The notes: generated by a model not told the origin, from the sequence alone. Positions 24,132 through 33,071 are shown, counted from the first letter of the stretch. The stretch: 64,000 bases of DNA from Alloalcanivorax balearicus MACL04 (GCF_025532145.1 NZ_ARXS01000011.1:1-64000), one strand, 5' to 3'. Translations and numbers: made by a program.

Positions 24132-24482
24132 ATGAAAGTCAAACGCATCATGGCCAACATCGAGACATCGGACTCTGAGAAGGCCGCGCTCTTTTATGGC
24201 GAAATACTGGGCCTTGACCTGTTGATGGATCACGGCTGGTTGCGGACTTACGGCTCGGCCGAGACGATGCGGGTTCAGGTCAGTTTTGCTTCGGAAGGCG
24301 GTTCGGGGACTCCGGTGCCCGATCTGTCCATCGAGGTTGATGATGTCGAGGTGGCGCTGGCGCGTTTCAAGGCGGCGGAGATCCCGGTGGAGTATGGCCC
24401 CGTCAGTGAACCCTGGGGCGTGCGGCGATTCTATGTCCGTGATCCCTTTGGGAAGCTGATCAACATTCTGCAACACGAATGA
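24132..24482 (+). CDS. VOC-family (glyoxalase-fold) protein
   Basis: The 116-residue protein has the paired beta-alpha-beta modules of the VOC fold: MKVKRIMANIETSDSEKAAL at the start, FYGEILGLDLL, then LSIEVDDVEVALARFKAAEI and a C-terminal RRFYVRDPFGKLINILQH. The first ligand position is not a His, so metal binding may be incomplete. GAGG precedes the ATG. It follows the RidA-like gene after 82 bases on the same strand and could be co-transcribed. Substrate unknown. Confidence 0.87.
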   Translation: MKVKRIMANIETSDSEKAALFYGEILGLDLLMDHGWLRTYGSAETMRVQVSFASEGGSGTPVPDLSIEVDDVEVALARFKAAEIPVEYGPVSEPWGVRRFYVRDPFGKLINILQHE

Positions 24483-24494
24483 CGGCGGGGCCGG

Positions 24495-26312
24495 TTATTC
24501 CCGTGGGGCCGGCTCCTCCAGGTTCAGATCCACCTGATATTCCACGGTCTTCGTGTCGCCTCTATGCCAGACTTCAAAAATCTCCGGCAAGCCGTTGTAG
24601 TAAGTAACATCAACGCCGGGGCCTTCGGTTCTCGGGAAATGAAGATCCGTGACCTTGCTCAGATAGCGCTGGTCAGCGCTCTTGGCGAAGAACAGGTGGG
24701 TCTTCTCGGAAGGTTCATTATTGCTCGCGGGCTTAAACACGGCGCGGTCGATAATGATCATGTTGTCCACTATACGTACACCATCGGGCAGGTTGTTTCG
24801 CCTGTGGCTTTTCTTGGTCAGATTCGGTGTGGTCACCACGGGCACGGTGGCGGAGAGTCGCACCGGCTTTTCAGGAAAGCGCCCGGGGTTGTACTCGATC
24901 CGGCTCACCATGAATCGATAATAGTCCGGGTCGTCACTGGGCAGATCGATGGCAGTGCCTTCAGCATTGAGAAAGACAATGTCGTCAGCCCCGGGCTTCT
25001 GATAGCGGTCGAATATACCGAGAAAACGGTCGCTTTGTACCCGCGGGTAGTAAAGCGTTACCAGGGCGCTGTACTGCAAATCCGTCGATATCTCATTCTG
25101 ACGAATGTCGATGGCTGTCTTCATTTCGTCTGCGTTGAGCTCCACCTTGTTCTGGATCGAGTGGTCATAGACAGGGAGGAGGGTGGGGATGCGCTCCAGC
25201 GTATCCAGATCGACGCTCGGCGCGGGCTGCCGCCTGGCCAGGTTGCGGATGGGTAAATCGAGACGCTGTTTAAAAGGCGTTTGCTTCGCTTCCTTGTCAA
25301 GCAGGGTTATCCGGGCGGTTTTAACGGAGCCGCTGAAAAAGAAGTGCTTATGGAGTCTGTTTCCATACTTTTCATTCAGCTCGTTCTGCATTTCATCGAA
25401 TCGCTGGTCTATCTGAGCCTCTGTCAGTGTTCCTTCAACGGCCCGATCAATCAGGTCATCGACGATAACGTCGGAGGCTTCATAAAGTTCAGAGCGGCCG
25501 GTGCGGGTACCTGTGTGAGCAAGGTATTTTCCGGTTTCATCAAGAGCTTCGCCAATGATGTCCTTGCTGCCTAATGATGGCAGTTCGCCGTTGGAGGAGG
25601 ACACCTCAATGGCGTAAGAGAAATCGTTGGCCTCCACCAGTGTCACCGTGTACCCGTCTTTCGATTGGGACTGGTCGATATCCGAGCGGCTGAAGTCAAA
25701 CTGGATCAGCTTTTGCGGAAGCTGAACGGAGAACTCACCGACCAGCGCCACGGGGACCGGCTGGTCTGGGCCGAGGGGATCACGATAGCAAAACGTATTC
25801 CGGGCGCCGCTGTATTCTATTTCGGCATTGTAGGAGCTTCCCGAAAAGTGATTCGGCAATTCCGTGGCCTCGCCGTTATCCAGCCGAATAGCAGTCCAGG
25901 TCAATCGGTGATGGAAAGGGTAGGTGAAAGGTTCGCGCGGCCAAACGCAGCTTCTGTCCCGATAGGTGGTGGCGGCGATCTGGTTGGCCAGGAACACTTC
26001 TGTCAACTCATCAATGCTCGAGTAATCGTTCAGGCGGGTCAGCCTGGCGGTGGTATAGGCGGTATTTCGTGGTGGTGCCTGGAAGTCCAGTTCCATCCCA
26101 TCGGTGAACATGGCGTCGTACACCAGATTAAGGAGTGGCTTCCGGAGTGCCTCGTCTTCCACGGACTCCAATCGGGTGAGCCTGGCGTCTTTCTTTTCCA
26201 GCATCGCGTCCGTCAGCGCCTGAATATCCGGAGACTCATCATTGGGAATGATCAGGAAAAAGAGGGCGGCGGCTATTGCTATACCAGGAAGCGCAATGAG
26301 GATTTTCTTCAT
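24495..26312 (-). CDS. Signal-anchored envelope protein, paralogue of the 608-aa lipoprotein
   Basis: The 605-residue protein has an N-terminal membrane segment (about 3-23) with no lipobox Cys, so it is probably anchored rather than lipidated. The rest is soluble and beta-rich with helical, charged segments (EAQIDQRFDEMQNELNEK near residue 310). The C-terminal 170 residues align with those of the lipoprotein at 11620-13446: FDRY, DIVFLNAEG, SRIEYNPGRFPEKPVR, NLPDGVRI and a final beta region. Family and function are unknown. The ATG at 26312 has AGGAG 13 bases upstream, rather far. Confidence 0.7.
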   Translation of the reverse strand: MKKILIALPGIAIAAALFFLIIPNDESPDIQALTDAMLEKKDARLTRLESVEDEALRKPLLNLVYDAMFTDGMELDFQAPPRNTAYTTARLTRLNDYSSIDELTEVFLANQIAATTYRDRSCVWPREPFTYPFHHRLTWTAIRLDNGEATELPNHFSGSSYNAEIEYSGARNTFCYRDPLGPDQPVPVALVGEFSVQLPQKLIQFDFSRSDIDQSQSKDGYTVTLVEANDFSYAIEVSSSNGELPSLGSKDIIGEALDETGKYLAHTGTRTGRSELYEASDVIVDDLIDRAVEGTLTEAQIDQRFDEMQNELNEKYGNRLHKHFFFSGSVKTARITLLDKEAKQTPFKQRLDLPIRNLARRQPAPSVDLDTLERIPTLLPVYDHSIQNKVELNADEMKTAIDIRQNEISTDLQYSALVTLYYPRVQSDRFLGIFDRYQKPGADDIVFLNAEGTAIDLPSDDPDYYRFMVSRIEYNPGRFPEKPVRLSATVPVVTTPNLTKKSHRRNNLPDGVRIVDNMIIIDRAVFKPASNNEPSEKTHLFFAKSADQRYLSKVTDLHFPRTEGPGVDVTYYNGLPEIFEVWHRGDTKTVEYQVDLNLEEPAPRE

Positions 26313-26574
26313 GATGGGATCGGGACTCCTGTCAGGCTGGCTCCAGTGTGCTTTTCCCGCATGCCTGGCCGGTAGGTCGGAGGGTGACAATTCACCTGGA
26401 TGGGCCGTGGAAGGGCGAGATGCGCATCGGGCGGGATTGTCGCATAGATGGGAGGCTGAAGGCATGTCAGGTGGCGTGACACCGGGCTAAGCCGGAGTGC
26501 GCACGCCGCCGGAACCAAGGGGCCGGCGGCGGGTTGGTGGTGGGTTGATGGTGGAGTGGTGTTGGAAGGAGCGT

Positions 26575-27018
26575 TCAGCGCCGGGCAAATACTTCTTTGC
26601 TCATTAGTACATCCAATCTATGAACGTGGGCGGGGTAGGCCAGTAGCGCGTTCATCCGTTCAACATCCCGGAAGATATCGCCGCCACCGCCTTCCACGTG
26701 CGCCTGCCGCCCGGCCAGATCCGGGAAAACCTCAAAGATGCCAAAGGTGGTTTGCGAATACCGTACCGCATACCACGGTCCGGTGGCCGGCTCCTCGTGC
26801 ACACAGCCGAGAATGTCTTCAAGCATGCGGACGACCTGGTTTTCCTTGCCGGGCAGCGCCTCGATGTGAATATAGAAGGCCTTCGGCCCTTCTTCGCCAT
26901 CCAGCCCGGATACGCGTACACCACGATGAGGACGATCCCCGGGAGACGGATTCGGTTCAGGGCTTGGGCCTGGAGAGGCGGTGGTAGCCGTGGCTCTTGA
27001 TTTCGTTTCGTTTGTCAT
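26575..27018 (-). CDS. Antibiotic-biosynthesis monooxygenase (quinol monooxygenase-like)
   Basis: The 147-residue protein has a low-complexity Pro/Ser-rich N-terminus (about 1-45, TASPGPSPEPNPSPGD) and a C-terminal ABM ferredoxin-like domain (about 45-140: FYIHIEALPGKENQVVRMLED, FGIFEVFPDLAGRQAHV). ABM proteins are small dimeric, cofactor-free monooxygenases or heme-degrading enzymes; those with this pattern are often called putative quinol monooxygenases. GGAGG with 6-base spacing supports the ATG at 27018. It diverges from an AraC gene at 27148, a probable regulator. Confidence 0.82.
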   Translation of the reverse strand: MTNETKSRATATTASPGPSPEPNPSPGDRPHRGVRVSGLDGEEGPKAFYIHIEALPGKENQVVRMLEDILGCVHEEPATGPWYAVRYSQTTFGIFEVFPDLAGRQAHVEGGGGDIFRDVERMNALLAYPAHVHRLDVLMSKEVFARR

Positions 27019-27147
27019 CATTCACCTCCATTGCAGAGGTTTTACGGTAGGACGGTATGGTGCTCCGGTGATGCTCGAAGCTCGCCGCTTTTTGCCTGAT
27101 TGTCCATTTTTCTTTACGTGGTGGGAGTCGATGGGCAAGAATAAATC

Positions 27148-28017
27148 ATGTCTGATGCTCTGCGTGACGCGGTCCAGCGCTATACCCAAGAACACGCCAA
27201 CGCGGACGGTATCGCTGGTACCCCGGTGCCCGGTCTGTTTCTGGTGCGTGGCTTCTCGCCCGGCGAACTGGAACACGCCATTGCCAGCCCTCTGGTGTGT
27301 CTGGTGCTGCAAGGCAGTAAGCGAGTCACCATTGGCGATAGGGATTTCACCTTTACCGCGGGCGACTCGATGATCGTCACCGCCAATGTGCCGACGGCCA
27401 GCCGGATCAGTGAGGCGACGATCACCAGGCCCTATCTGGCGATGGCCCTGGATCTGGATCCCGCGGTGATTACCGATCTGGATGTGGCCATGAGTATGGT
27501 GGGTTCGCCTCAGGAGCCTGTGGGCATCAACGTCGACGAAGAGCTTCGTAATGCGATGTTCAGGCTGGTCCGTTTATTGGGGCAACCGCAATCGCTGTCC
27601 GTGCTGCGCAAGCAACTGGTCAGGGAGATACATTATTGGTTGCTGCTTGGCGCTCAGGGGCCGGCGATTCGCCGTCTGGGCTTGCCGGACAGTCAGGTTC
27701 GACGCATTGCCCGTGCGGTGGCCATGCTGCGTAAAGACTATACGCGTCAGCTACCGATTGAGCGCCTGGCGGAAGCGGCGGGTATGAGCCGCTCCGCCTT
27801 TCACAAACATTTCCGCGCGGTTACCACGCTGTCGCCATTGCAGTTCCAGAAGCAGTTACGCCTGATCGAAGCCCGCAGATTGATGCTATCCCAGGGAAAG
27901 ACCTCGAGCCGGGTCGCTTTCGAGGTCGGTTACGCCAGTGTGTCTCAATTTACCCGGGAGTATGCCCGCATGTACGGACTGCCGCCGGTCCGGGATCGTA
28001 ACACCACGGTAACTTAG
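27148..28017 (+). CDS. AraC-family regulator with AraC_N domain
   Basis: The 289-residue protein has the AraC_N sensor domain (about 20-180, LVCLVLQGSKRVTIGDRDFT) and a C-terminal AraC DNA-binding domain (about 190-280: LPIERLAEAAGMSRSAFHKH and SRVAFEVGYASVSQFTREYA). It is clearly paralogous to the regulator at 33072-33959: both have SPLQFQKQLRLIEARRLM and the same EYxRM(Y/F) ending. It lies divergent from the ABM monooxygenase gene and 12 bases before the desaturase gene, so either could be its target. Confidence 0.9.
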   Translation: MSDALRDAVQRYTQEHANADGIAGTPVPGLFLVRGFSPGELEHAIASPLVCLVLQGSKRVTIGDRDFTFTAGDSMIVTANVPTASRISEATITRPYLAMALDLDPAVITDLDVAMSMVGSPQEPVGINVDEELRNAMFRLVRLLGQPQSLSVLRKQLVREIHYWLLLGAQGPAIRRLGLPDSQVRRIARAVAMLRKDYTRQLPIERLAEAAGMSRSAFHKHFRAVTTLSPLQFQKQLRLIEARRLMLSQGKTSSRVAFEVGYASVSQFTREYARMYGLPPVRDRNTTVT

Positions 28018-28029
28018 AGGGAGTGCAGT

Positions 28030-29019
28030 ATGGATACCAACACTCATACGCCGAGGATCCTGGCGTCTCCGGGCACGAGTCCAGTCTCGGGCCGGGTGCA
28101 TTGGGCGCCTGCCAAGTCGCTGTGGTATCTGGCGCATGTGTCGATAGCAATTGTCGCCGGTTATCTAACGTTTTCGCTGTCTTCTTTCCTTGTCTTTATA
28201 GGCACCACGGGGATCACCTTGTGCCTTGGGCATTCCTTGGGAATGCACCGCCGGCTGATCCACAATGCCTATGAATGTCCGCTTTGGCTGGAATACCTCT
28301 TCGTGCATTTCGGCGTGCTGGTCGGAATGGCCGGCCCGCTGGGGATGATGCACCAACATGATTTGCGTGACTGGGCGCAAAGACAACTGGATTGCCATCC
28401 CTACCTGCGGCACGGAGAGAGGTTTTGGACGGATGGCTGGTGGCAGCTCCATTGCGATCTGGAGTTAAGCGAGCCGCCGGAATTTGATCCGGAACCGCGA
28501 GTCGCCAATGATCGTGTCTACACTTTCATGGAGCGAACCTGGATGTGGCAGCAACTGCCTTGGGCCGTGCTGCTGTTCTGGGTAGGGGGATTGCCCTGGG
28601 TGGTCTGGGGGATTTCCGCACGAATTGCCGTCTCGGTAACGGGACATTGGCTGGTTGGCTATTTCGCCCATAATCGTGGACAGCGCGACTGGCATGTTGA
28701 AGGCGCGGCGGTACAGGGCTTCAACATTCCCGCCGCGGCTTATCTGACCATGGGGGAAAGCTGGCATAACAATCATCACGCTTACCCAGGGTCGGCGTTA
28801 CTGGGATTGTATGATAATCAACCGGACCCGGGCTGGTGGGTGTTGAATCGCCTGCGGGATCTCGGTTTGGTATGGTCGATCCGCTTACCGGAAGATTTGC
28901 CCAGTAGGCCGGAACTAAGCGCTTTGACAGCGACGGATTGCAGGGAAAGAAGGCGGCACCGGTCCTTGTCAGGCTCTCCGAACGGGAGTTCCCACCATGA
29001 AAATGATCGTCAATATTGA
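28030..29019 (+). CDS. Membrane fatty-acid desaturase-like protein with a variant second His box
   Basis: The 329-residue protein has four or more membrane segments (about 33-66, 88-108, 175-205) and the outer His boxes of acyl-CoA desaturases: HSLGMH (68-73) and SWHNNHH (246-250 for the His cluster). The second box, normally HRxHH, is replaced by MHQHDLRDWAQR (108-118), with further His at 123, 128 and 141. Such proteins oxidise long acyl chains at a di-iron site; position specificity is unknown. It overlaps the next gene by 23 bases and follows the AraC gene after 12. Confidence 0.85.
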   Translation: MDTNTHTPRILASPGTSPVSGRVHWAPAKSLWYLAHVSIAIVAGYLTFSLSSFLVFIGTTGITLCLGHSLGMHRRLIHNAYECPLWLEYLFVHFGVLVGMAGPLGMMHQHDLRDWAQRQLDCHPYLRHGERFWTDGWWQLHCDLELSEPPEFDPEPRVANDRVYTFMERTWMWQQLPWAVLLFWVGGLPWVVWGISARIAVSVTGHWLVGYFAHNRGQRDWHVEGAAVQGFNIPAAAYLTMGESWHNNHHAYPGSALLGLYDNQPDPGWWVLNRLRDLGLVWSIRLPEDLPSRPELSALTATDCRERRRHRSLSGSPNGSSHHENDRQY

Positions 29020-29401
29020 TGTCCCTGAGCTTGCCCGGGCCATCGAGTTTTACACCGACGCTCTGGGGCTCAGGCACAGTCGTACGATGGATAACGACGT
29101 GGCGGAGCTGACGGGCGCGTCTGCGGTAATCTATCTTTTGCAAAAGGATTTCGGCTCAAAGGCGGCAAGCACGTCGCCACCGGCCTGCTGTTACATCCGA
29201 CACTGGACACCGGTCCATATTGATTTCGTTGTTGATGATATCGAGGTGGCCGCTGCCCGGGCCCTTCGTGCCGGCGCCGTTCGCGAAAGTGAATGTATTG
29301 AGTGGAATGCCTCCAAGTGCATTACGTTCTCGGATCCATTTGGTCATGGATTTTGCTTGCTGGAGTTTGCCGGGGAGACCTATGGCGACAGCGGCGCATA
29401 G
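28997..29401 (+). CDS. VOC-family (glyoxalase-fold) protein
   Basis: The 134-residue protein has VOC modules: MKMIVNIDVPELARAIEFYTDALGL, then VHIDFVVDDIEVAAARALRAG and a final ITFSDPFGHGFCLLEF, the usual bleomycin-resistance/glyoxalase ending. GGGAG lies before the ATG, which is within the end of the desaturase gene (23-base overlap), implying translational coupling. Substrate unknown. Confidence 0.85.
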   Translation: MKMIVNIDVPELARAIEFYTDALGLRHSRTMDNDVAELTGASAVIYLLQKDFGSKAASTSPPACCYIRHWTPVHIDFVVDDIEVAAARALRAGAVRESECIEWNASKCITFSDPFGHGFCLLEFAGETYGDSGA

Positions 29402-29486
29402 GATGCGTCTCATTCCCGTTATTCGGCGATGAACCTTTTATATTCACCCCATCCGGGCCGATCCGTGCTACTGTGGGTGCCGATCA

Positions 29487-29504
29487 CCCCACCGCTTAGT
29501 GGGG
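29487..29504 (+). promoter_or_regulatory. CCCCAC/GTGGGG hairpin in the leader of the DUF1611 gene
   Basis: A perfect 6-bp GC stem (29487-29492 with 29499-29504) closes a CGCTTA loop. A run of six T follows 12 bases later. It could end transcription from the VOC gene or sit in the 5' leader of the DUF1611/racemase operon as an attenuator. Confidence 0.35.
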
Positions 29505-29586
29505 ATCTCTCGTTGTTTTTTCGGCCACCCTGGCCGGCCTAATCGCTATTGCCCCTCTAAGCGTCGCGCCGCTTGAGGAGCTCACC

Positions 29587-30825
29587 ATGACCATCGTTTC
29601 CCCCATTTCGTTGCGAGCCCGTCCTTACTCCGCACAGGCTCCGCCCGCCGCCGTCCCGTCCTCCCGATCCCGCCCGCCGCTTGTTCCTCCTGAACCTCCT
29701 CTTCATAACGCTCACACTTTTGTTACCCGCGCGCGTGCGAACATCGCTACCGCGATTGTCTACTGCGAAGGACAGTTCGGTGATATTGATGGCAAAACCG
29801 CTAACGGGCTGATCCGCCACTCCGAGAAATACACGGTTCTGTCGGTGATCGACAGCCGCCAGGCCGGTCAGGATACCGGCACCATCCTGGATGGTAGCGC
29901 CAACGGCATTCCGGTTTGCCGTGATCTGAGCGACGCTCTGAGCCAGGTGGATACGGTGCCGGATTTTCTTATCTTCGGCATGGCACCGGCCAGCGGGCTG
30001 CTGTCCACCGAGCAACGGGGAGTGGTGTTGGCGGCCATGGCCGAGGGCATGAGCATCATTAACGGGCTGCATGAGTTCCTCAACGATGATCCGGAATTCG
30101 CCGCCGCCCGGATTGCCCATAAGGTGGATATCGTCGATGTCCGCTGTCCCCGGCCGAAGAAGTTTCTGCGCTTGTTCAGCGGCCGTATCAATGAAGTGAC
30201 CTGCCCTCGTATCGCGGTACTGGGCACGGACTGCGCCATTGGCAAGCGCACCACTGCCACCGTTCTCACCGCGGCGCTCAACGCCATGGGGCTCAAGGCG
30301 GTGATGGTTGGTACCGGGCAGACGGGGATGATCCAGGGGGCCCGCTACGGTGTGGCTCTGGACTCCGTGCCTTCGCAGTTCTGTGCCGGTGAGTTGGAAG
30401 CCACCATCGTGGAGGCCTTTCACGCCGAGCAACCCGATGTGATCATCATCGAAGGGCAGGGTGCGCTGAGCCACCCGGCTTTTTCCACGACCTCCTTCGT
30501 TCTGCGCGGAGCCTGCCCTCAGGGCGTGGTTTTGCAGCACGCCCCGGCACGTGAATTCCGATGTGACTTCGCCACCATGGCGATGCCGGACCCGGCGGAC
30601 GAAATCCGTTTGATTGAGACCTTTTCACCTACGCGGGTGATTGGCTTGACGCTCAACCACGAACACATGGATGAGAGTCAGGTAGCTTCAGCCATCGATG
30701 CCTACACCCGCGATCTTGGCGTTCCCGTCACCGATGCGCTGACCAGACCTGCCCAGTACTTGGTGGACATGGTGTTCGCGGCTTTTCCGGAACTCGCCGT
30801 CCGATCTCAAGGAGAAACGCAATGA
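29587..30825 (+). CDS. DUF1611/DgcN-like P-loop protein
   Basis: The 412-residue protein belongs to the DUF1611 family, represented by DgcN of D-glutamate catabolism in marine bacteria. It has an N-terminal Rossmann-like domain (about 53-200) and a C-terminal NTPase-like domain with the P-loop variant GTDCAIGK (213-220) and GTGQTGMIQ, followed by IIIEGQGALSHPA. The first 50 residues are an unusual Pro/Ser/Arg-rich extension not expected in the family, though GAGGAG supports this start. Its stop overlaps the racemase start (ATGA), so the two are translationally coupled. Confidence 0.87.
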   Translation: MTIVSPISLRARPYSAQAPPAAVPSSRSRPPLVPPEPPLHNAHTFVTRARANIATAIVYCEGQFGDIDGKTANGLIRHSEKYTVLSVIDSRQAGQDTGTILDGSANGIPVCRDLSDALSQVDTVPDFLIFGMAPASGLLSTEQRGVVLAAMAEGMSIINGLHEFLNDDPEFAAARIAHKVDIVDVRCPRPKKFLRLFSGRINEVTCPRIAVLGTDCAIGKRTTATVLTAALNAMGLKAVMVGTGQTGMIQGARYGVALDSVPSQFCAGELEATIVEAFHAEQPDVIIIEGQGALSHPAFSTTSFVLRGACPQGVVLQHAPAREFRCDFATMAMPDPADEIRLIETFSPTRVIGLTLNHEHMDESQVASAIDAYTRDLGVPVTDALTRPAQYLVDMVFAAFPELAVRSQGETQ

Positions 30826-31931
30826 ATGCTCCGCGCCTGGAAGTGGATTTGGACAAGATCACGGAAAATGCCCGTCTTATGGTGGAGGAGTTGGGGGAAA
30901 ACGGCATCACGGTGACCGGTGTCACCAAGGCCTGCCTGGGATCGGTGGAGGTCGCCAAGGCGATGTTGCGCGCCGGGGTCAACGGGCTGGGAGACGCCCG
31001 CATTGAAAATATCGAAGCGATGCGTCAACAGCGCATCGCGGCGCCGATCATGTTGATTCGCTCACCCATGCTCAGTCAGGTGGAAAGGGTGGTCCGGCAT
31101 GCGGACATCAGCTTCAACACCGAACTGGCGGTGGTACGCCGGCTTTCCGCCGCGGCCCAGCTTGCGGAGCGAACTCACGGTGTGGTGTTGATGGTGGAAC
31201 TGGGGGACCTGCGCGAAGGTATTCTCCCCGGTGATCTGGTCAATGCCGCCCGGGAGGTGTTGCGTCTTCCCAATCTGGTTCTTACCGGTATTGGCACCAA
31301 TCTGGCCTGCCACAGTGGCGTGGCGCCGGATGCGGCCAATATGGCGGATCTGTCGGCGCTGGCCGATGAGCTGGAGGAAACACTGGAAGTGAAGCTGGAA
31401 CTGGTATCCGGTGGTAATTCGGCCAACCTGGATTGGGCATTGGGGGCGGGCCGCAAGGGGCGAGTCAACCACTTGCGCCTGGGAGAAGCGATTTTGCTGG
31501 GTCGGGAATCGCTACATCGCCAGCCGGTCGACGGCCTTTATACCGACGCCATTGCCCTGGTGGCGGAGGTCATCGAGTCCAAAATCAAACCCTCCCTCCC
31601 TTGGGGCACCTTGGGGGAAACCGCCTTTGGTGAAGGCGTTACGTCCATGGACCGTGGTGACATGGCTCGGGCGATTCTGGCCATCGGAGAACAGGATCTG
31701 GATCCGGATGGGCTACAGCCTCCCGAGGGCTTATCCATCCTTGGCGCCAGCAGTGATCACCTGATTCTCAATAGCGGCACACACCGGCTGCAGGTGGGCG
31801 GCGAGGTTCGCTTCGATGTCAACTACAGTGCCTTGATGCGGGCAATGACCTCGCCGTTCGTGCATAAAGCGATGGTCCGGGGAGTAAAAAACAAACCGGG
31901 CGCGGTGCACTCTCTGCATAACAGGCGTTGA
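30822..31931 (+). CDS. Alanine/ornithine racemase-family PLP enzyme
   Basis: The 369-residue protein has the fold-type III PLP barrel of alanine racemase N-terminal domains. The cofactor Lys is Lys36 in VTGVTKACLG; GLGDARIENIEAMRQ, FNTELAVV and VELGDLREGI follow as in the ornithine-racemase (Orr) branch. The C-terminus is short and lacks the full alanine-racemase C-terminal domain. Partnered with a DUF1611 protein, it probably works in D-amino-acid metabolism, converting a substrate for or from the DUF1611 enzyme. It overlaps the upstream gene by 4 bases. Confidence 0.88.
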   Translation: MNAPRLEVDLDKITENARLMVEELGENGITVTGVTKACLGSVEVAKAMLRAGVNGLGDARIENIEAMRQQRIAAPIMLIRSPMLSQVERVVRHADISFNTELAVVRRLSAAAQLAERTHGVVLMVELGDLREGILPGDLVNAAREVLRLPNLVLTGIGTNLACHSGVAPDAANMADLSALADELEETLEVKLELVSGGNSANLDWALGAGRKGRVNHLRLGEAILLGRESLHRQPVDGLYTDAIALVAEVIESKIKPSLPWGTLGETAFGEGVTSMDRGDMARAILAIGEQDLDPDGLQPPEGLSILGASSDHLILNSGTHRLQVGGEVRFDVNYSALMRAMTSPFVHKAMVRGVKNKPGAVHSLHNRR

Positions 31932-32087
31932 GTCTGCGGTCAGAGCGGATTGGCCTGCCAATGCCGCCAGGTCCGAAGAGAAAGGGTTGGAGATTCGGGC
32001 AAAGCTTATCGACGATCCGGCAGCGACCGGACTTCGGGTGGCTTGCCATACTGTCAGCACGTTATCCCAACGTTGAGGGCATGAAGC

Positions 32088-32843
32088 ATGACCAGAATCT
32101 CTTTGATTACCGGTGCCAGCCGTGGGCTTGGCCGCAACACGGCCTTGAGCATCGCCGGTAAAGGCGGCGATGTTGTACTCACCTATCTTCACGGGCGAGA
32201 AAACGCCGAGGCGGTGGTGGCGGAAATTGAGGCGATCGGCCGCAGGGCCGTGGCCTTACAACTTAATACCGGTGAGGCTGCCAGCTTTCCGATTTTCGCC
32301 GAAACGTTGCGCAAGGCGCTAATGGCGACCTGGCAGCGTGAGACTTTCGATCACTTGGTCAATAACGCGGGCCATGGCGAGATGGTGTCAATGGCGGAGA
32401 CCACCGAGGCACAATTCGATACGCTGATGAATGTGCATTTCAAGGGGGTGTTCTTTCTCACTCAGGCGTTACTGCCACTGATCGCCGATGGTGGTCGTAT
32501 CGTCAATCTGTCTTCCGGGCTGACCCGGGTGATCTCTCCGGGCTTTTCCGCCTACTCGGCGATGAAGGGAGCCGTTGAAGTACTCAGCCTCTACATGGCC
32601 AAGGAATTTGGCCACCGTGGCATTGCGGTGAATACAGTGGCACCGGGGGCCATCGAGACCGATTTTCTCGGTGGTGCTGTTCGTGATACACCGGATCTGA
32701 ATCAAATCTTCGCGCAGATGACACCACTGGGACGGGTGGGGGTACCGGATGATATCGGACCGATGATCGCCAGCCTGCTGAGTGAGGATAATCGCTGGAT
32801 AAATGCTCAGCGGATCGAGGTATCAGGGGGGCAGGGTATCTGA
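32088..32843 (+). CDS. Short-chain dehydrogenase/reductase (FabG-like)
   Basis: The 251-residue classical SDR has TGASRGLGRN (cofactor, about 8-17), NNAG (about 90-93), catalytic Ser in VNLSSG and YSAMKGA (Tyr-x3-Lys, about 156-160). The ending WINAQRIEVSGGQGI is the usual FabG-type C-terminus. The strand-2 end (LTYLHGRENA) suggests NADP. GAGGG precedes the ATG. It converges on an AraC gene across a strong hairpin. Substrate unknown. Confidence 0.9.
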   Translation: MTRISLITGASRGLGRNTALSIAGKGGDVVLTYLHGRENAEAVVAEIEAIGRRAVALQLNTGEAASFPIFAETLRKALMATWQRETFDHLVNNAGHGEMVSMAETTEAQFDTLMNVHFKGVFFLTQALLPLIADGGRIVNLSSGLTRVISPGFSAYSAMKGAVEVLSLYMAKEFGHRGIAVNTVAPGAIETDFLGGAVRDTPDLNQIFAQMTPLGRVGVPDDIGPMIASLLSEDNRWINAQRIEVSGGQGI

Positions 32844-32907
32844 TCGTCTCTCTGTTTTGTTCAGGCCTGCCGCATTTCCAGAAACGGCCGTCTGGCACCT
32901 CGAAGTG

Positions 32908-32970
32908 GAGCCGTGTTACGCCTTTGCGGAACCTGCTTCACGACGTTCCCGCAAAGGCGTAACACGGCTC
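32908..32970. repeat. Perfect 22-bp inverted repeat between convergent genes
   Basis: Arms 32908-32929 and 32949-32970 are exact reverse complements; each contains GCCGTGTTACGCCTTTGC or its complement, around a 19-base spacer. It sits between the stop of the SDR gene and the stop of the AraC gene. No T-run follows either arm, so it is longer and more perfect than needed for a terminator. A miniature mobile element, cruciform or RNA structure are alternatives. Confidence 0.75.
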
Positions 32971-33071
32971 TGCGGTCCCTGATGGAGGGTAAGGCCGTTT
33001 CCCTGTAAACCGCGATGAACCTTTTTTTCGGGTATCGATTGCCTGGGTTATTGGTCTGCTCCGCAAGCCGG

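Noticed and set aside
29429-29542. 37-codon frame in the leader of the DUF1611 gene, possible leader peptide
   Set aside because: No ribosome site and no run of regulatory codons; it overlaps the hairpin at 29487, so it remains a weak possibility only.
29557-30540. Long minus-strand open frame opposite the DUF1611 gene
   Set aside because: High GC leaves antisense frames open; the plus strand encodes a recognisable family with a ribosome site.
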